Of a stretch of 64,000 bases of DNA, positions 11,722 to 23,700 are shown piece after piece. This stretch comes from Heliocidaris erythrogramma. Lineage: Eukaryota; Echinodermata; Echinoidea; Camarodonta; Echinometridae. The notes under the pieces are model-generated. The model did not search any database. It was given only the letters and a program-made list of their open reading frames with translations, and was not told the DNA's origin. The stretch is from positions 22,287,081-22,351,080 of the forward strand of contig CM046857.1 in the NCBI GenBank assembly GCA_025617745.1. The letters run 5' to 3'. Every line of letters starts with the position of its first letter. Within the stretch, counting starts at the first letter, position 1. The position numbers were made by a program, and so were the translations under genes.

Positions 11722-12060
11722 ACTGCCCCGACCGGGATTCGAACCCAGGACCCTGGATACATGACCAGTGCTCTACCAACTGAGCTATCCGGGCTGCGGC
11801 GCATCCGGGCTACCGTCGCAATCTCACATAATATATAGCCCCTCTCTTTCCATCGAGCGTAGGGGGTACATCCATACAATTCCATGCGTACGCTATGTAA
11901 TGGCCTACCAACGAGAAAGGTCTTCCCTCTAAAGTCGGGCAAATCCTAGCCTCTTGTCGAGGCCCTGGCGCTGTTGAAATCCTTGGCGATATGGAGGCAA
12001 AATTGCGAGCCAGAAAAACCGAGGCGCTTGCTCCGAGGGCCTCTTGACACCCGACCTGAA
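11722..12060 (-). mobile_element. tRNA-related interspersed repeat, copy A
   Basis: The same sequence occurs inverted at 12902-13340. Read on the minus strand it has a unique head, a middle part with CATAGCGTACGCATGGAATT, then a 72-nt tRNA-like body (about 11799-11728), then TTTTCTCACATTTC. The tRNA-like body has good A and B boxes (GGATAGCTCAGTTGG and GGTTCGAATCC) but an acceptor mismatch and an abnormal anticodon loop. It is better read as a tRNA-derived repeat than as a working tRNA gene. Confidence 0.75.
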
Positions 12061-12901
12061 TTATATATTCATGAGGCACGATTTCCTACTGAATTATGCA
12101 TGATAACCGCGGCGATCGCCCAGCAAATTGGCCAATGAAATCTCAAGGATTTCTTACTTCAGTTCTGGACTAGTCTATTATTTTTTTATTTTTTTTTTTT
12201 TGGGGGGGGGGGGGATTACGTAAATCTCTTGCTCAAAATACATTCACAGACAAGCACATTATGAAGAATTCGATCTCTAGCTTACAAACCATGGTAATTT
12301 GAAATAAGACAAATGTACATATTTCTCAAGAGATCATCATATATTTACAAATAATGAAGAATGGGCAATAAAAGTCACCGTTCAACAATAGATGCATCTC
12401 CATCAATTCTGATGTAACCAAGGAGTTACCAGCAACTTCACTGCCCGGCAAGGCCTCGGGGGATCCGCCTGGCCTAGGCCCTCGCGAATTAAGCAGCAGT
12501 CTCACTCTCCATCCCTGGCCCACGGAGGTAATCAGCACAGAGCGGTAGCGCGTGAAAAATAACACTTTTTCCTCCATAGCCAGTAGGCAGATTCACAAAA
12601 ACATCTTTTGTGCAGATTTGATTGCATCAACTTGCAAATCTTTGAATCTGTCAATCTTCAACATTCTAGCGGCATATTCTAAGCTCTTACAAAATAATAT
12701 CGTCATCACTCGTCGTGGAAGAAACGTTGAACGCCATTTTGGGCTGCGATTAATTAATATGTAAGAAATAGCGTGCAGTCGAGTCATGAATATTTAACAT
12801 TACGTAATTTTACCTCGCCCTTATTGGATGATTTTCAATGACCAAAATTTGGTCGGAATATTCGTCAAAACAATGAAATACAAAAGAAATTCAGATCAGG
12901 T
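12061..12901. other. Spacer between inverted tRNA-related repeats
   Basis: Contains a T-run followed by a G-run (12180-12213) and a GC-richer stretch at 12430-12560. No recognisable gene. Confidence 0.35.
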
Positions 12902-13340
12902 GTCAAGAGGCCCTCGGCGCAAGCCCCTCGGTCTTTCTGGCGAGCTTCGCTCGCCAGAAATTTTGCCTCCATATCGCCAAGGATTTCAACAGCGCCAGGG
13001 CCTCGACATGCCAACGAATTTCTATAGAGTACAATCAATTATGATATTTAATTACGAATTTCAATTGTCCTCTATAGAAATTCGTTGGCATGAATTTGCC
13101 CGACTTTAGAGGGAAGACCTGTCTCATTGGTAGGCCATTACATAGCGTACGCATGGAATTGGTATGGATGTACCCCCTACGCTGGATGGAAAGAGAGGGG
13201 CTATATGTGAGATTGTTACTCTGCTTCGACGGGAGCCCGGATAGCTCAGTTGGTAGAGCACTGGTCATGTATCCAGGGTCCCGGGTTTGGGTCCCGGGTT
13301 CGAATCCCGGTCGGGGCATTGTAATTTTCTCACATTTCTT
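12902..13340 (+). mobile_element. tRNA-related interspersed repeat, copy B
   Basis: Inverted relative to copy A and similar along its length. It differs by an 84-bp inverted-repeat insertion (13008-13091) and by a short duplication of GGGTCCCGGGTTT inside the tRNA-like part (about 13236-13318), which destroys the tRNA fold. Its 3' flank TTTTCTCACATTTCTTTATG is shared with copy A. Confidence 0.75.
13008..13091. mobile_element. 84-bp MITE inside the tRNA-related repeat
   Basis: The ends ATGCCAACGAATTTCTATAG and its exact reverse complement form arms of about 27 bp. Copy A of the host repeat lacks it, so it is a later insertion, although a few host bases were replaced at the site. Confidence 0.85.
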
Positions 13341-13669
13341 TATGATATATACAAATGAATATGGTAGTCACACTTTGTTGTTGTTAGATATCAGCACAAT
13401 ATTACTGCCACTTGTCATCTCTTTTTTATATATTATTGATACAGATTCTACTGCATGTGATGGGATGAAATGGAATGGTCATTTTGCAATGGTATAAAAA
13501 CACTAGCTCTACCTTGGTTTGACTCTTCTTTCAACTCCGGACTCTTTTTTTTTTTTCAGGGGGAAAAACACAAAGAAAATGAGAGAAGACTTGAAATAGA
13601 AGTTGAAATTGATTGTTTTTAATATATATACCACGTCAGATCTTGTGACATTCTTGGCCTAAATAAATC
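13341..13669. other. 5' flank of the galactosyltransferase gene
   Basis: AT-rich, with a T-run at about 13547-13556. An in-frame stop lies two codons before the ATG at 13670, which fixes the start used here. No TATA or initiator could be assigned with confidence. Confidence 0.35.
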
Positions 13670-13850
13670 ATGAAGCTACCCATTCCTGGGGTAATGTCAT
13701 CTCATGTCGCTGCTGTGACGTCACGCATGTGGGACACGATCATCGATGGGCGTGTCGTCAGCAGAGCTTTCTTCTGGTATATCTGGATCATGGTTATTAT
13801 GGCAATCGTCTCAACGCTAGCTCTCTGGGCATCGCTGGATGCCAGATATG
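13670..13850 (+). CDS. GT7 gene exon 1: start, tail and membrane anchor
   Basis: Opens with MKLPIPGVMSS and carries the hydrophobic AFFWYIWIMVIMAIVSTLAL segment. It ends in phase 1 at a GTATGG donor. This is the least constrained exon, because signal anchors are not conserved. Confidence 0.7.
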
Positions 13851-16800
13851 GTATGGCAATAATGAGCTTTGTCTTTTTTGTCTTTTCAATGCCCTCTTTT
13901 ATTGTTTAGGGTATTGATCGCCATTTTTTTAGGAACCCTCTTCATTAACATTTTCATCGGGATGGCATCACACTGGGCAACCTCTATGAAGAAGATATTA
14001 TTTAAGAAAACAAAGAGTATATAGGGGCCTAAAGTCTATTTCCTTCATCTAGGGGAAAGTTTGCTGGAGGTCTACCGTTTGCAGATCATAATTTGGAGGT
14101 ATTTAAGTTAAGAATCAGTAAATGTATTAAAAGAAAAATATTCCTAGAAGGAAAATTTGTCATCACTTGTGCACATCCCTTAATCCGCTATCATTCAACG
14201 GACGTGCCACATTGAGATACAGATCACATGGATACACTAATTATGACAATGTGTACTAAGTAATAATCCCTCCTGCAGGACATAAGAAGAAATTAAGTGT
14301 ATTTTCTTGTTCATACATTTATATACAGTATATCACAGAAAGAGAATAAATAACTGGAGAGAATATAACCTTCACTCCTTCTGTTCAATTTCAGGGCAGT
14401 CTCGCGTGGTGCACCGCTACGCCAGAGAAGACGAAGGAGGATCTGGGTTAATGGACAGTCTTAGGAGATTGTCGGATCAGATCGATGGGGCTTTCACTAG
14501 ATCAAGAACAGTCGATGTCAAGGCAAGGCGTAAGAAAAAGCCTACCAATAGCGTTATAGCCTTTTTATTATAATTTTTCGGAGGCGCGGGAGGGGGGGGG
14601 GGGCAGACCAGGCTGATTTGCCGACATATTGAATAGAAAAATTAAAGGAGAATGAAACTCGACAAACGGCTAGATCATGTGAAAAAAGTCAGCCTGTTCA
14701 AAATATCCTGAAAATACTCCTATTTGATTACTCAGTAAGGAGAACAATCTCTCTAAAGTTTGCAGATTCCTTGCTAGATTATCTCATGGGGGCTGCCATT
14801 TTGAAAAATCGTGATATCATAGTACTGTCATGTTCATTTACCTGTATATGATGTTAGCTATTGTCTAATATAGCCACCAATGCAAAATGGAAGCCATCTT
14901 GGTACCCCCATTGTCTCGCACAGGTGATATCTAAGAGCAGTTGTAGGTCTTTGTCACTTCCTTGAAGAACCTTTGTCTGACGAAACAACAACTTGTGCAT
15001 GCCAAATCCTGCTTAACAAATGAAACAGCTGAACTAAATATCTCGACACAAATAGGTTATATGACAGGATGATCTTCATTTGAATGTACGTGACTACAAA
15101 AATGGTTTATTATGAGAAAATCCAGTGCCATGCATTCCACAGGTGAAAATGAGTGTCATTGTAGCTAGTGTACAGGTCAGTGGGGATAGAGTACCGAAGT
15201 GCTGACGTCATATTCGCTCGTCGTCCAGGATACCGGTTGCAAACAACAAAGCCCGCGCATGAGGTTCACCGCGAAGTCATTCGAGCAACGGGCTGGAGCG
15301 GGCAATTTCAGTGTTTGGCGCTGGTGTGATCACCACGCCATTGTTTAGCACAAAATTGTTTAGAACCAACAACCTTGACAACTTGGCCGATATGACGTCA
15401 CACTTCGGTACTCTATATCTCGCGAATAGAACTACTATGACATTACTTTGTAACGGAAAATGGCAGCCCCCATGGGATAATGTCTAGCAAGGAAACTGCA
15501 ACATTTGGAGTCACTGTTCTCCTTAAATAATCAAATAAGAGTAATTTCAAGATACTATAATAGCCTGACAATTATCTACATGATTATATTATGTGTTTTG
15601 CCTTTCATTCCCCTTTAACCCGTTCAAGACAACTGACCACATTTTGTGGTTTGGTTCAATGAGTTTTGATTCAGAGCTCTAAAAAATATACCAGATGCAT
15701 GAGTAGAAAGAGCAAAAATTTCTGCACACACTAGGCCTATGTCCATTTTTGTTGCATGACCATACTGCGTTTGATGCCAGGAATTTTAAGAACGAGAATA
15801 TGCTTTACAATCCTTAAATTGGCAACACATTGAGAGGTTCAAAATCATGGTTTCTATCAAAATTGGCTATTTGTCAACTTTTCGACAAATATCGTAACCA
15901 TGTATAATGTTTTCAAATACATTACACCTTATTAGAACCATGTAGCACTAGAATAAAAAATATTATTGTTGCCAATTTGGATATCAAAATGTGATCAATT
16001 TAGCCCTTAAAAATTCCTGTCCTGAAAGGGTTAAAGACTCCCGCGGCTTGCAGATATAAAGCTAAATGTGCCAACAGAATGCATATGTCAGATGTACAGA
16101 CAAAACATCTATACTGAATAGAGAATTCACATGATTTGTTTACAATAATTCTATTTTATATCGCAGGAACCGTTCATGGTCCAGTGTGCCCAGAAATAGA
16201 TATACCAGGCTCGGGTGAGTGATATTTCACAGCTTTTGCACCTTGTTTGTGGGGTTAATATCACGAGTATTTTACCTGAAACTTAGCGATTACCATCAGG
16301 TCATTTGTCACAGGTCCGAAGATGTAAATATGTAAATGAAATTGCGAAATAGACTAGTTGCTTTACACATGACCTTAAGTTAAAGGGAAATTAACCTCAG
16401 CGTATGAATTAGCTTATTTTGAATGGTGTAGTATATGCCTCTTATTTGATACATGCAATTTCATGTAAAAACACAGGATATAGATATAAATCACTATTTT
16501 CCAGCCAAGTTATCGTCTGCTAGCAATAATAAGGGGGCTGCCATTACTTTATGTGTACACGAACATATTTTTCATCCCAAGTAAAATTTCCTTCATCGTT
16601 AACTTGTAATTGATTTTTAGAGGACAAATATATATTAGATAAAGTCACATATTCTGAAATGTAAGTTTAGTTTTATATATTTTTTAAAAGGTCTTAATTT
16701 GTTCATAAAAAATATACTTCATAAAAAATATACGTCAAGGACGGAGAATTGACGTCAAGGACGGAGACAATCGTAACAATACCAAAACAAAGCGAGGAAT

Positions 16801-17704
16801 CTGCTTTACAGGATGGCTATTAGAACTCATGGGTCGTCAATTATCTAGGCCCATGGCCAATAACAATCGTAATACAATCAGAACAAAGCGACGTATCTGT
16901 TGTAAAGGTAGGCTATTATCAATGCATATGGTACCTAATGATCCGTGTCATGCACAAAATGGCAGCCTCCATGGAAAGACGTAGCAGACAATAGGTGCAT
17001 CTAGAATATCACGTGGGGTTACTTGTCCTTTAAGAGTCAGTCTACATTAATTTCGAAATCTTACATTTTAAAGTAGCTGTATGTATGTTTGTTTTACTCT
17101 AAATCATTTTTGTTGTACACCGTAAGTTGCCTTACCTTTATACTGTATGTTTACATGCTGTCTGTATGCCTCATTTATAAATACATGTACATTTATTAGG
17201 ATGTCAAAATGTCTCTCCGCTCAGAAAAGAACCTAACTCACGAACTCAACGAGACAACGACTTTTCACGTCGAAGAGCGCGTTCTGCAGATACATACCAT
17301 GGATGCGCGTCGTCTCACCCATAATGGCAACGAGAAACTCCAGAAACTCTACAGGGCTAGGAGGATCGACGCAGCATCCGGGCCTGGTATCCCTGATGTC
17401 TTGAATGAGGGGCTGGAGACTGAGGATTACCTTTTGGTGCCTGGAGGACATTGGATACCAACCAAGTGCTCACCGAGATGGAAGGTTGGTTCTTTACTCC
17501 CCCCCCCCCAAATATAGTGTAAGTTTTACGTCTTTATGCAATAAACAACCATGGAGTGTACATTAAAAGGCGCCGTCTGTAGTCGTCCCGGTCACTTTTT
17601 CGAACATCGATATACAACTGTGAGTGTGATAAATGAATGACGTCTATGAAGAAAGAGAGATAAAGAGAGAGAGACAGTGAGAGAAGGCAATGTAACTGTC
17701 GTAT

Positions 17705-17739
<35 letters not shown>

Positions 17740-20700
17740 GGTTGACTGGTTAGTTGCCACACAAACAAAGGACAGGATAGCCAAGATGTCCCGTAGACTT
17801 GTATGGGGTTTATTGAGTACACTGTATAAAAAAAACCTCTGCAACATGCAGAAAAGAGCAAAAGAGAAAAACAGTCATTAAGTACATGTTCAAATCTAAT
17901 TTGCCTGTTCCAATCCAAAACACATATTTGTTTCATTGTCTAGATCACAATTATGTGACCGCTAATTATTCTTCATTATAAACATCACCTTGATCAAAAT
18001 GCAAAATTGACCCATACTTATCTAAGTCAAATTACATAATTATACTTTTCACCCTCTATTCATAAATGCACTTTTAAAATTGTCAACTTGCCTGTAATGC
18101 ATCTAATTAAAGGAGTAAATGATATTCTATTTCATTTGAATAAACTTTCTGTGATCATACTGATTTAATCTAATAAAAACAATTCTTTTTCTCCTTTTGT
18201 TCATCATCGTGAATGAGGATAAGACCACTAACATGTTTGAATTATTTTCCAACATAGATCATTCTAAGTTTCATGCAGACTTGAAATAATTAATAAACAA
18301 GTTATACTTCATTATACCTCGTGACTCAATGATTCTAACTCAATGAGTAATCTCTAACTTATAGTTCAATACTTTCTAACTCATTCAGTGATCTAACTTA
18401 TCATTTCATGATTTCTAAATCGGACATCCTGACTTACCCAATCAATTAACGTCAGTTACAACAACATCTAGGTAGCCATGGCAACAGCAATTACTCTGTC
18501 ACTTTACATCCTGAAATAAACATTAATGGAATAATAAATGACTGCTCCATGATCACATTTCTTTAACCTAAATGAATCATCTACATTGAAATTTCATGAA
18601 TGAATTCTTCACATTTATTTATAATTACCTAAATCATAATTTAGTGTCATAGACACAATCCTCTGATATATTCAATAATTCCACAATCCTTTACGCTTCT
18701 ACAAGAATCACCAAGTCTGAAGAATTAGTGATTATGTACAATACCATATTGATGTTTCTTTACAATACATTTCCTTCCAGAAGTACAAGAAACTAAACCC
18801 CTGCTAATACATGAATTAAACTCCAATAATTCACTATTGTTTGAGTTAAAATTAAAGAAAATCCCTATAATCAGTTTCCATAAGGTAAAATGCTTATGAG
18901 CAATCTGTAATTCGCTGTCTTCTTTAAAGGGTCTGCAAATAAGACTATACCATATAACCAAACAGTATTCCACACCATTACTAAAGTTGGACTTCTATAT
19001 CCTCAATCACAAAATCATTCCAAGAGGTTATCTTTTCATAATCTATCAGAATCAAAATACCCTCTATATTTCTAAGAATGATATGCATAAACTCTTTCAT
19101 TGTTTCAAACTCGATGCCTACACTGTCTGCTTACCAATGAATCAATGTCACACATCTCTGCATAGTACATGTTATAGTGTGTACATGGTCTCAAATATTT
19201 GTTTGCTTACCAAATACCTCAAATAGTGAAACCCTACACTCAGCTGTAGCTCGAATGACCATCGTCTGGCTCATACCACATAAAGCCCGTCATTTACCTC
19301 TTCACACATACTTTCACCTTGGCTATAAGCGCGTTTACGGCCAATGGGCCCATTCACAAAACACAACTGAACCAGTATTCCTACTCCAAAACTGTGTTAC
19401 ACCATTATGGGCTGCATATTATTTTATCACATTAATAGTGATGCAATGTACTATCTGTTTACCATCAGTCAATAATCTTCGTAATTTACATGTAGGATAA
19501 AATAATACAATAAATGAGTACTAGTCTATTCACTGCGTAAGTACACTAGGATTGACCTTCACTCGTAGTGATCAGGCGCTAATTTATACCGTGATTCTCA
19601 ATTCTATTAAACACACGTCTTACGTAATATGGTATCTTTAACCAACACGGAAAAAATCATTGCAAAATTTTCACTATCCCACAACCCATCCTGACAAAAC
19701 AGTATTTGACCTCAATTATGTGAAATGTGAAATATGTAAAATTCCTAAAAATCTATGGAATTTACCGTCATCATGGTAGCTTTGAATGATGAATTTGTAG
19801 TAATAAAACTATCATAATTTATAATCCTCTTATAACATCTTATCTGATAGCTGACTTTGGTAATCTATTGGGATTACTCTGAGTTCCCTTATTAATTCTT
19901 GCTGATCGTCTAGGTTGAGCTATCCCTCCAATTTGTTGTATAGCTGCTGGTTCAGTCCTCAGTGTAGGTTCTCTTACTTGGGGTTCAGGAAATACCAAAA
20001 AATGGGTATTCCTCATCATCATTGTCATCATCCTGATCGTCATCATGATCGTCATCGTCATTCTGTTCATCATTTGTCATGCTAGCAAGTTCATCATCTG
20101 GATCTGGCCAAAATTCAGGAAGTTTTCCTTTGACATGTTCATCCCTTGGGCTCACAATCAGAAGCTTTCTATTCACTCTTTTCTCTTCTCCACCATGAAT
20201 AGGTCTGATTTTATAAACATCCTTTCCTTCATTGACCCCAACTACCACATATTCATCTCTGTAATATTTGTCTTTGAGCTTGTGTCTTCCGTCAAATGCC
20301 ATCTGACGCAAAAGAACGTGTTCTCCTACTGCAATTTCTTTGGCTAGTCTTTTGGAATCATGTTTTCTCTTGTTAGCCTTGGCTGCTCTTTCCAAGTTGC
20401 ATTTGACGATTCGTTCTGTTCGTTCAATCGCTTCAGCTTGCTCTTTCACAAAATCCTGGTCCCAATCACATGATGCTTGTCTCAAAAGTTGGTCAACTGG
20501 TATTATTGGCTCTCGACCAAACATAAGCCTATAAGGCGAATGACCAGTCGCTCTGTGTGGGGTGCTGTTATATATGAATAACAGGTGCATCAACATCCCT
20601 GGCCACTTCTTTCTCTCTTCAGGCTCCAATGTCCTGATCATTGTACATAATGTGCTATTAAAGCGCTCTGCTTGGCCATTTCCTTCAGGATGATAGGGAC

Positions 20701-23700
20701 TAGTCTTTGATTTCTCAATTCCATACAACAGTCATAGTTCTTTAATGAGATTGTTCTCAAAATGACGTCCCTGGTCAGAGTGTATGCGTTTTGGAATGCC
20801 ATAATGAGAAAACCAATTATCTCGTAACACCCTTGCTGCTGTCTTAGCAGTCTGGTCCTTACATGCTACAGCCTGAGAATACTTTGTATAGACGTCTGTC
20901 ATGACAAGAATGTCTTCATATCCTCCCTGACCACGGTCAATCTTCAAATAGTCGATGGCCAATATCTCTAACGGCTTATAAACGCTAATAAATGTCTCAT
21001 TGGTGTCCGGATGTTTGGTGATGGGGGCTTTGCCATATTGCAATTGAGACATTTTTGGATATGTTTCCTCACATCCTGATTCTGTCCTGGCCAAAAACAT
21101 CTACTCTGGAGTAAGGCTAGTGATCTCGCTATACCCTGATGTTCCCAGTTATCATGCACTGCTCCTAGGATAGTCTTCTGAATCTTCTTTGGTACTAGGA
21201 GCCGATTGACATCATCACCCTGCATTACTGCATGGCGATAGAGCACCCCATTTTTCTCCACTAACTGATCCCATAAATGCAAATAGCTCCTAACTGCTGA
21301 TGTCTCCTCACCAATTAATGGGCATCCTAATTTCCAATCTCTCCTCCAATATTCCCATACTCGGCCTAAGACTTCATCTGTCTGTTGCAGGTCTGACAAC
21401 TGCTGTAGAGTGTAGGATGGGAATACACACATTCCTTCAGATTTGTCATTCTCAGATGGTTCACATCTTTTCTTAGAGTCGAGAATGATTTCTACAGGCA
21501 TTGCTGAGCCTTGCAAAACATCCCCTACACTGGCTTCATTGTTGACATTATTGCTCTCATCATTAGCACATCTACTTAAAGCATCTGCACATCGATTTTT
21601 TCGTCCAGGCATATAGGTTATCTTCAGATCAAATGGTGCCAGCTGTGCCACCCAACGTTGTTCCGTTGCACCCAACTTTGCAGTATTTAAGTGGGTGAGT
21701 GGATTGTGATCAGTTCGTACTTCGGTCTTGCTTCCCATAAGATACTCCTTGAACTTATCTGCAATAGCCCATTTCAATCCTAGAAGTTCTAGTTTAAAAC
21801 TAGAATAATCTGGATACTTCCTCTCAGCCTGTCTGAGCCCTCTACTAGCATATGCTATTGGGTGCAATCGTCCCTCGTCATCCCGTTGAGAAAGACACGC
21901 TCCGATTCCCTTTAAGGATGCATCGACATCTACAACAAAATCTTTCCCAAACTGTGGGTAATTAAGTACAGGGGCAGTTGTTAGCATCTTCTTTACGTCA
22001 CAAAATGACTTCTCAGCCTCTTCAGTCCACTTGAACGCTTGCGATGTAGGTCGTGATGGATACCTTCGTGATTTCTTGGATTGAACTCCTCCCACCATTG
22101 CATGCAGAGGTGCGACCATGGTGGAAAATCCTGGTGCAAATCGCCTATAATAAGACGCCAATCCCAGAAATGATCTTAGCTCCTCTGGAGAGTTAGGTCT
22201 CGGCCAGTTGACTATCTTCTCAATCTTAGCTGGATCCACAGTAATCCCTTTAGCAGTGACCACGTGACCAAGATGATTAATCTCTTCTTGCAGGAAGTGA
22301 CATTTTTTTCCTTTTAGCTTCAGTCCATACTCTTTCAATCTATGGAATACTTCTTCCAGGGTGGTAACATGCTCTTCGATGGAGGATGAGAAGATCAATA
22401 TATCATCGAGGTAGATAATGAGTTTGGTCTGATTCATATCTCCAAAAACAAGCTCCATCACTCTCTGGAACGTGCTTGGACTATTCACTAGTCCTTGGGG
22501 CATGCGGAGAAATTCAAATAACCCCCATGGTACTCGAAATGCTGTCTTGGGTACAGATCCTTTCTCCATTGCTATTTGAAAATAGCCATTTGCAAGATCT
22601 AAGGAAGAAAAATACCTTGCTCCTCCCAAAGCTTCAAGAGTTTCTTCAATACGGGGTAATGGGAATGAATCCCAAACCGTCCTCTTATTCAACAACCTGT
22701 AATCGATACACACTCTGAGTGAACCGTCCTTCTTCCGCACAGGCACAACTGGGCTCGCATATGGGCTCTTCGAACGTTGAATGATGTGCTTATCCAACAT
22801 CTCCTGCAATAACTCCTTCATTTCAGGCACCTGTGCTGGTGGTATGCGACGATAGGGCAGTCGTATTGGAGGTCCGTCTGTCGTGTGAATGGCATGTGGA
22901 ATGACATCACATAGTCCAAGATCCATTTCATTCTCTGCAAATGCTTCTCGATGATCATGTACAACTCTTGCCAAAGTATCCGCATCACGTTTTGGGATGT
23001 GATCAAATTTCACTCCGTTTGGTAGTTGGAGCTTAGTCCCATCTATACAAATGTATTCTTCATTTACAGGTTTGAGATGACTCTTGAGTGGGCTTGCTTC
23101 CTTCAACGTTTCTTCTGGGCCTAACTCTGAGTGCACATCCACAACTCCAACTTCTATGACGCCATCATTTTCTATGATGACTACCTCTTCCTTCTCCTTT
23201 GTTTCTGTGGCTGTAGCAAGAACTGTCCCCTGAACCAACAATTTCCGCTCCATTGATCGGTTAGCTACCAGAACTTCAAGCTCCTGTCCTTCCACTCTAG
23301 TACAACCATCATAGACTTCTATGCCAGAAAGTGAAATAGCAGATGTCTTTTCCACTACAACATTGGTTCCCAGTTTCATTGTCCTACTGTCTACTTCACA
23401 CAGGACTCTTCTCACGGTCAGTGGGGGCATAACTTCATCCTCCTTGGTGTGGAGAAGTGATGTGGCTCCCTTCTCATCTGTAGTGTTTCGTTCTTCATCA
23501 CACGCCTACAGAGCATCCTGTATCAAGTTCCAAGTACTGTCCTTGGGCATGTCACCATCTTGAAATATCTTGCGTAGAGCATTGCAACCAAGGATGATAG
23601 GGAAATTACTCTTACGATTGGTCTTTGAATCCTCCCGGACGATGAGAAACCCAACATCTGTGGTTTTACCTCCTACTATCACTGGAGCACAGATAAATCC

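Noticed and set aside
11728..11799. Functional tRNA gene in the tRNA-related repeat, copy A
   Set aside because: Acceptor stem has a G-G mismatch, the anticodon loop cannot be drawn with U33 in place, and the sequence is part of a dispersed repeat.
13236..13318. Functional tRNA gene in the tRNA-related repeat, copy B
   Set aside because: A duplication before the T arm breaks the fold.
17200..17224. TTATTAG acceptor at 17199 as the start of GT7 exon 4
   Set aside because: It would put exon 3 and exon 4 in different frames; the acceptor at 17224 keeps the frame.
18725..18973. An 82-codon frame repeated in all three LTRs
   Set aside because: Conserved only because the LTRs are near identical; no motif and no separate evidence of coding.
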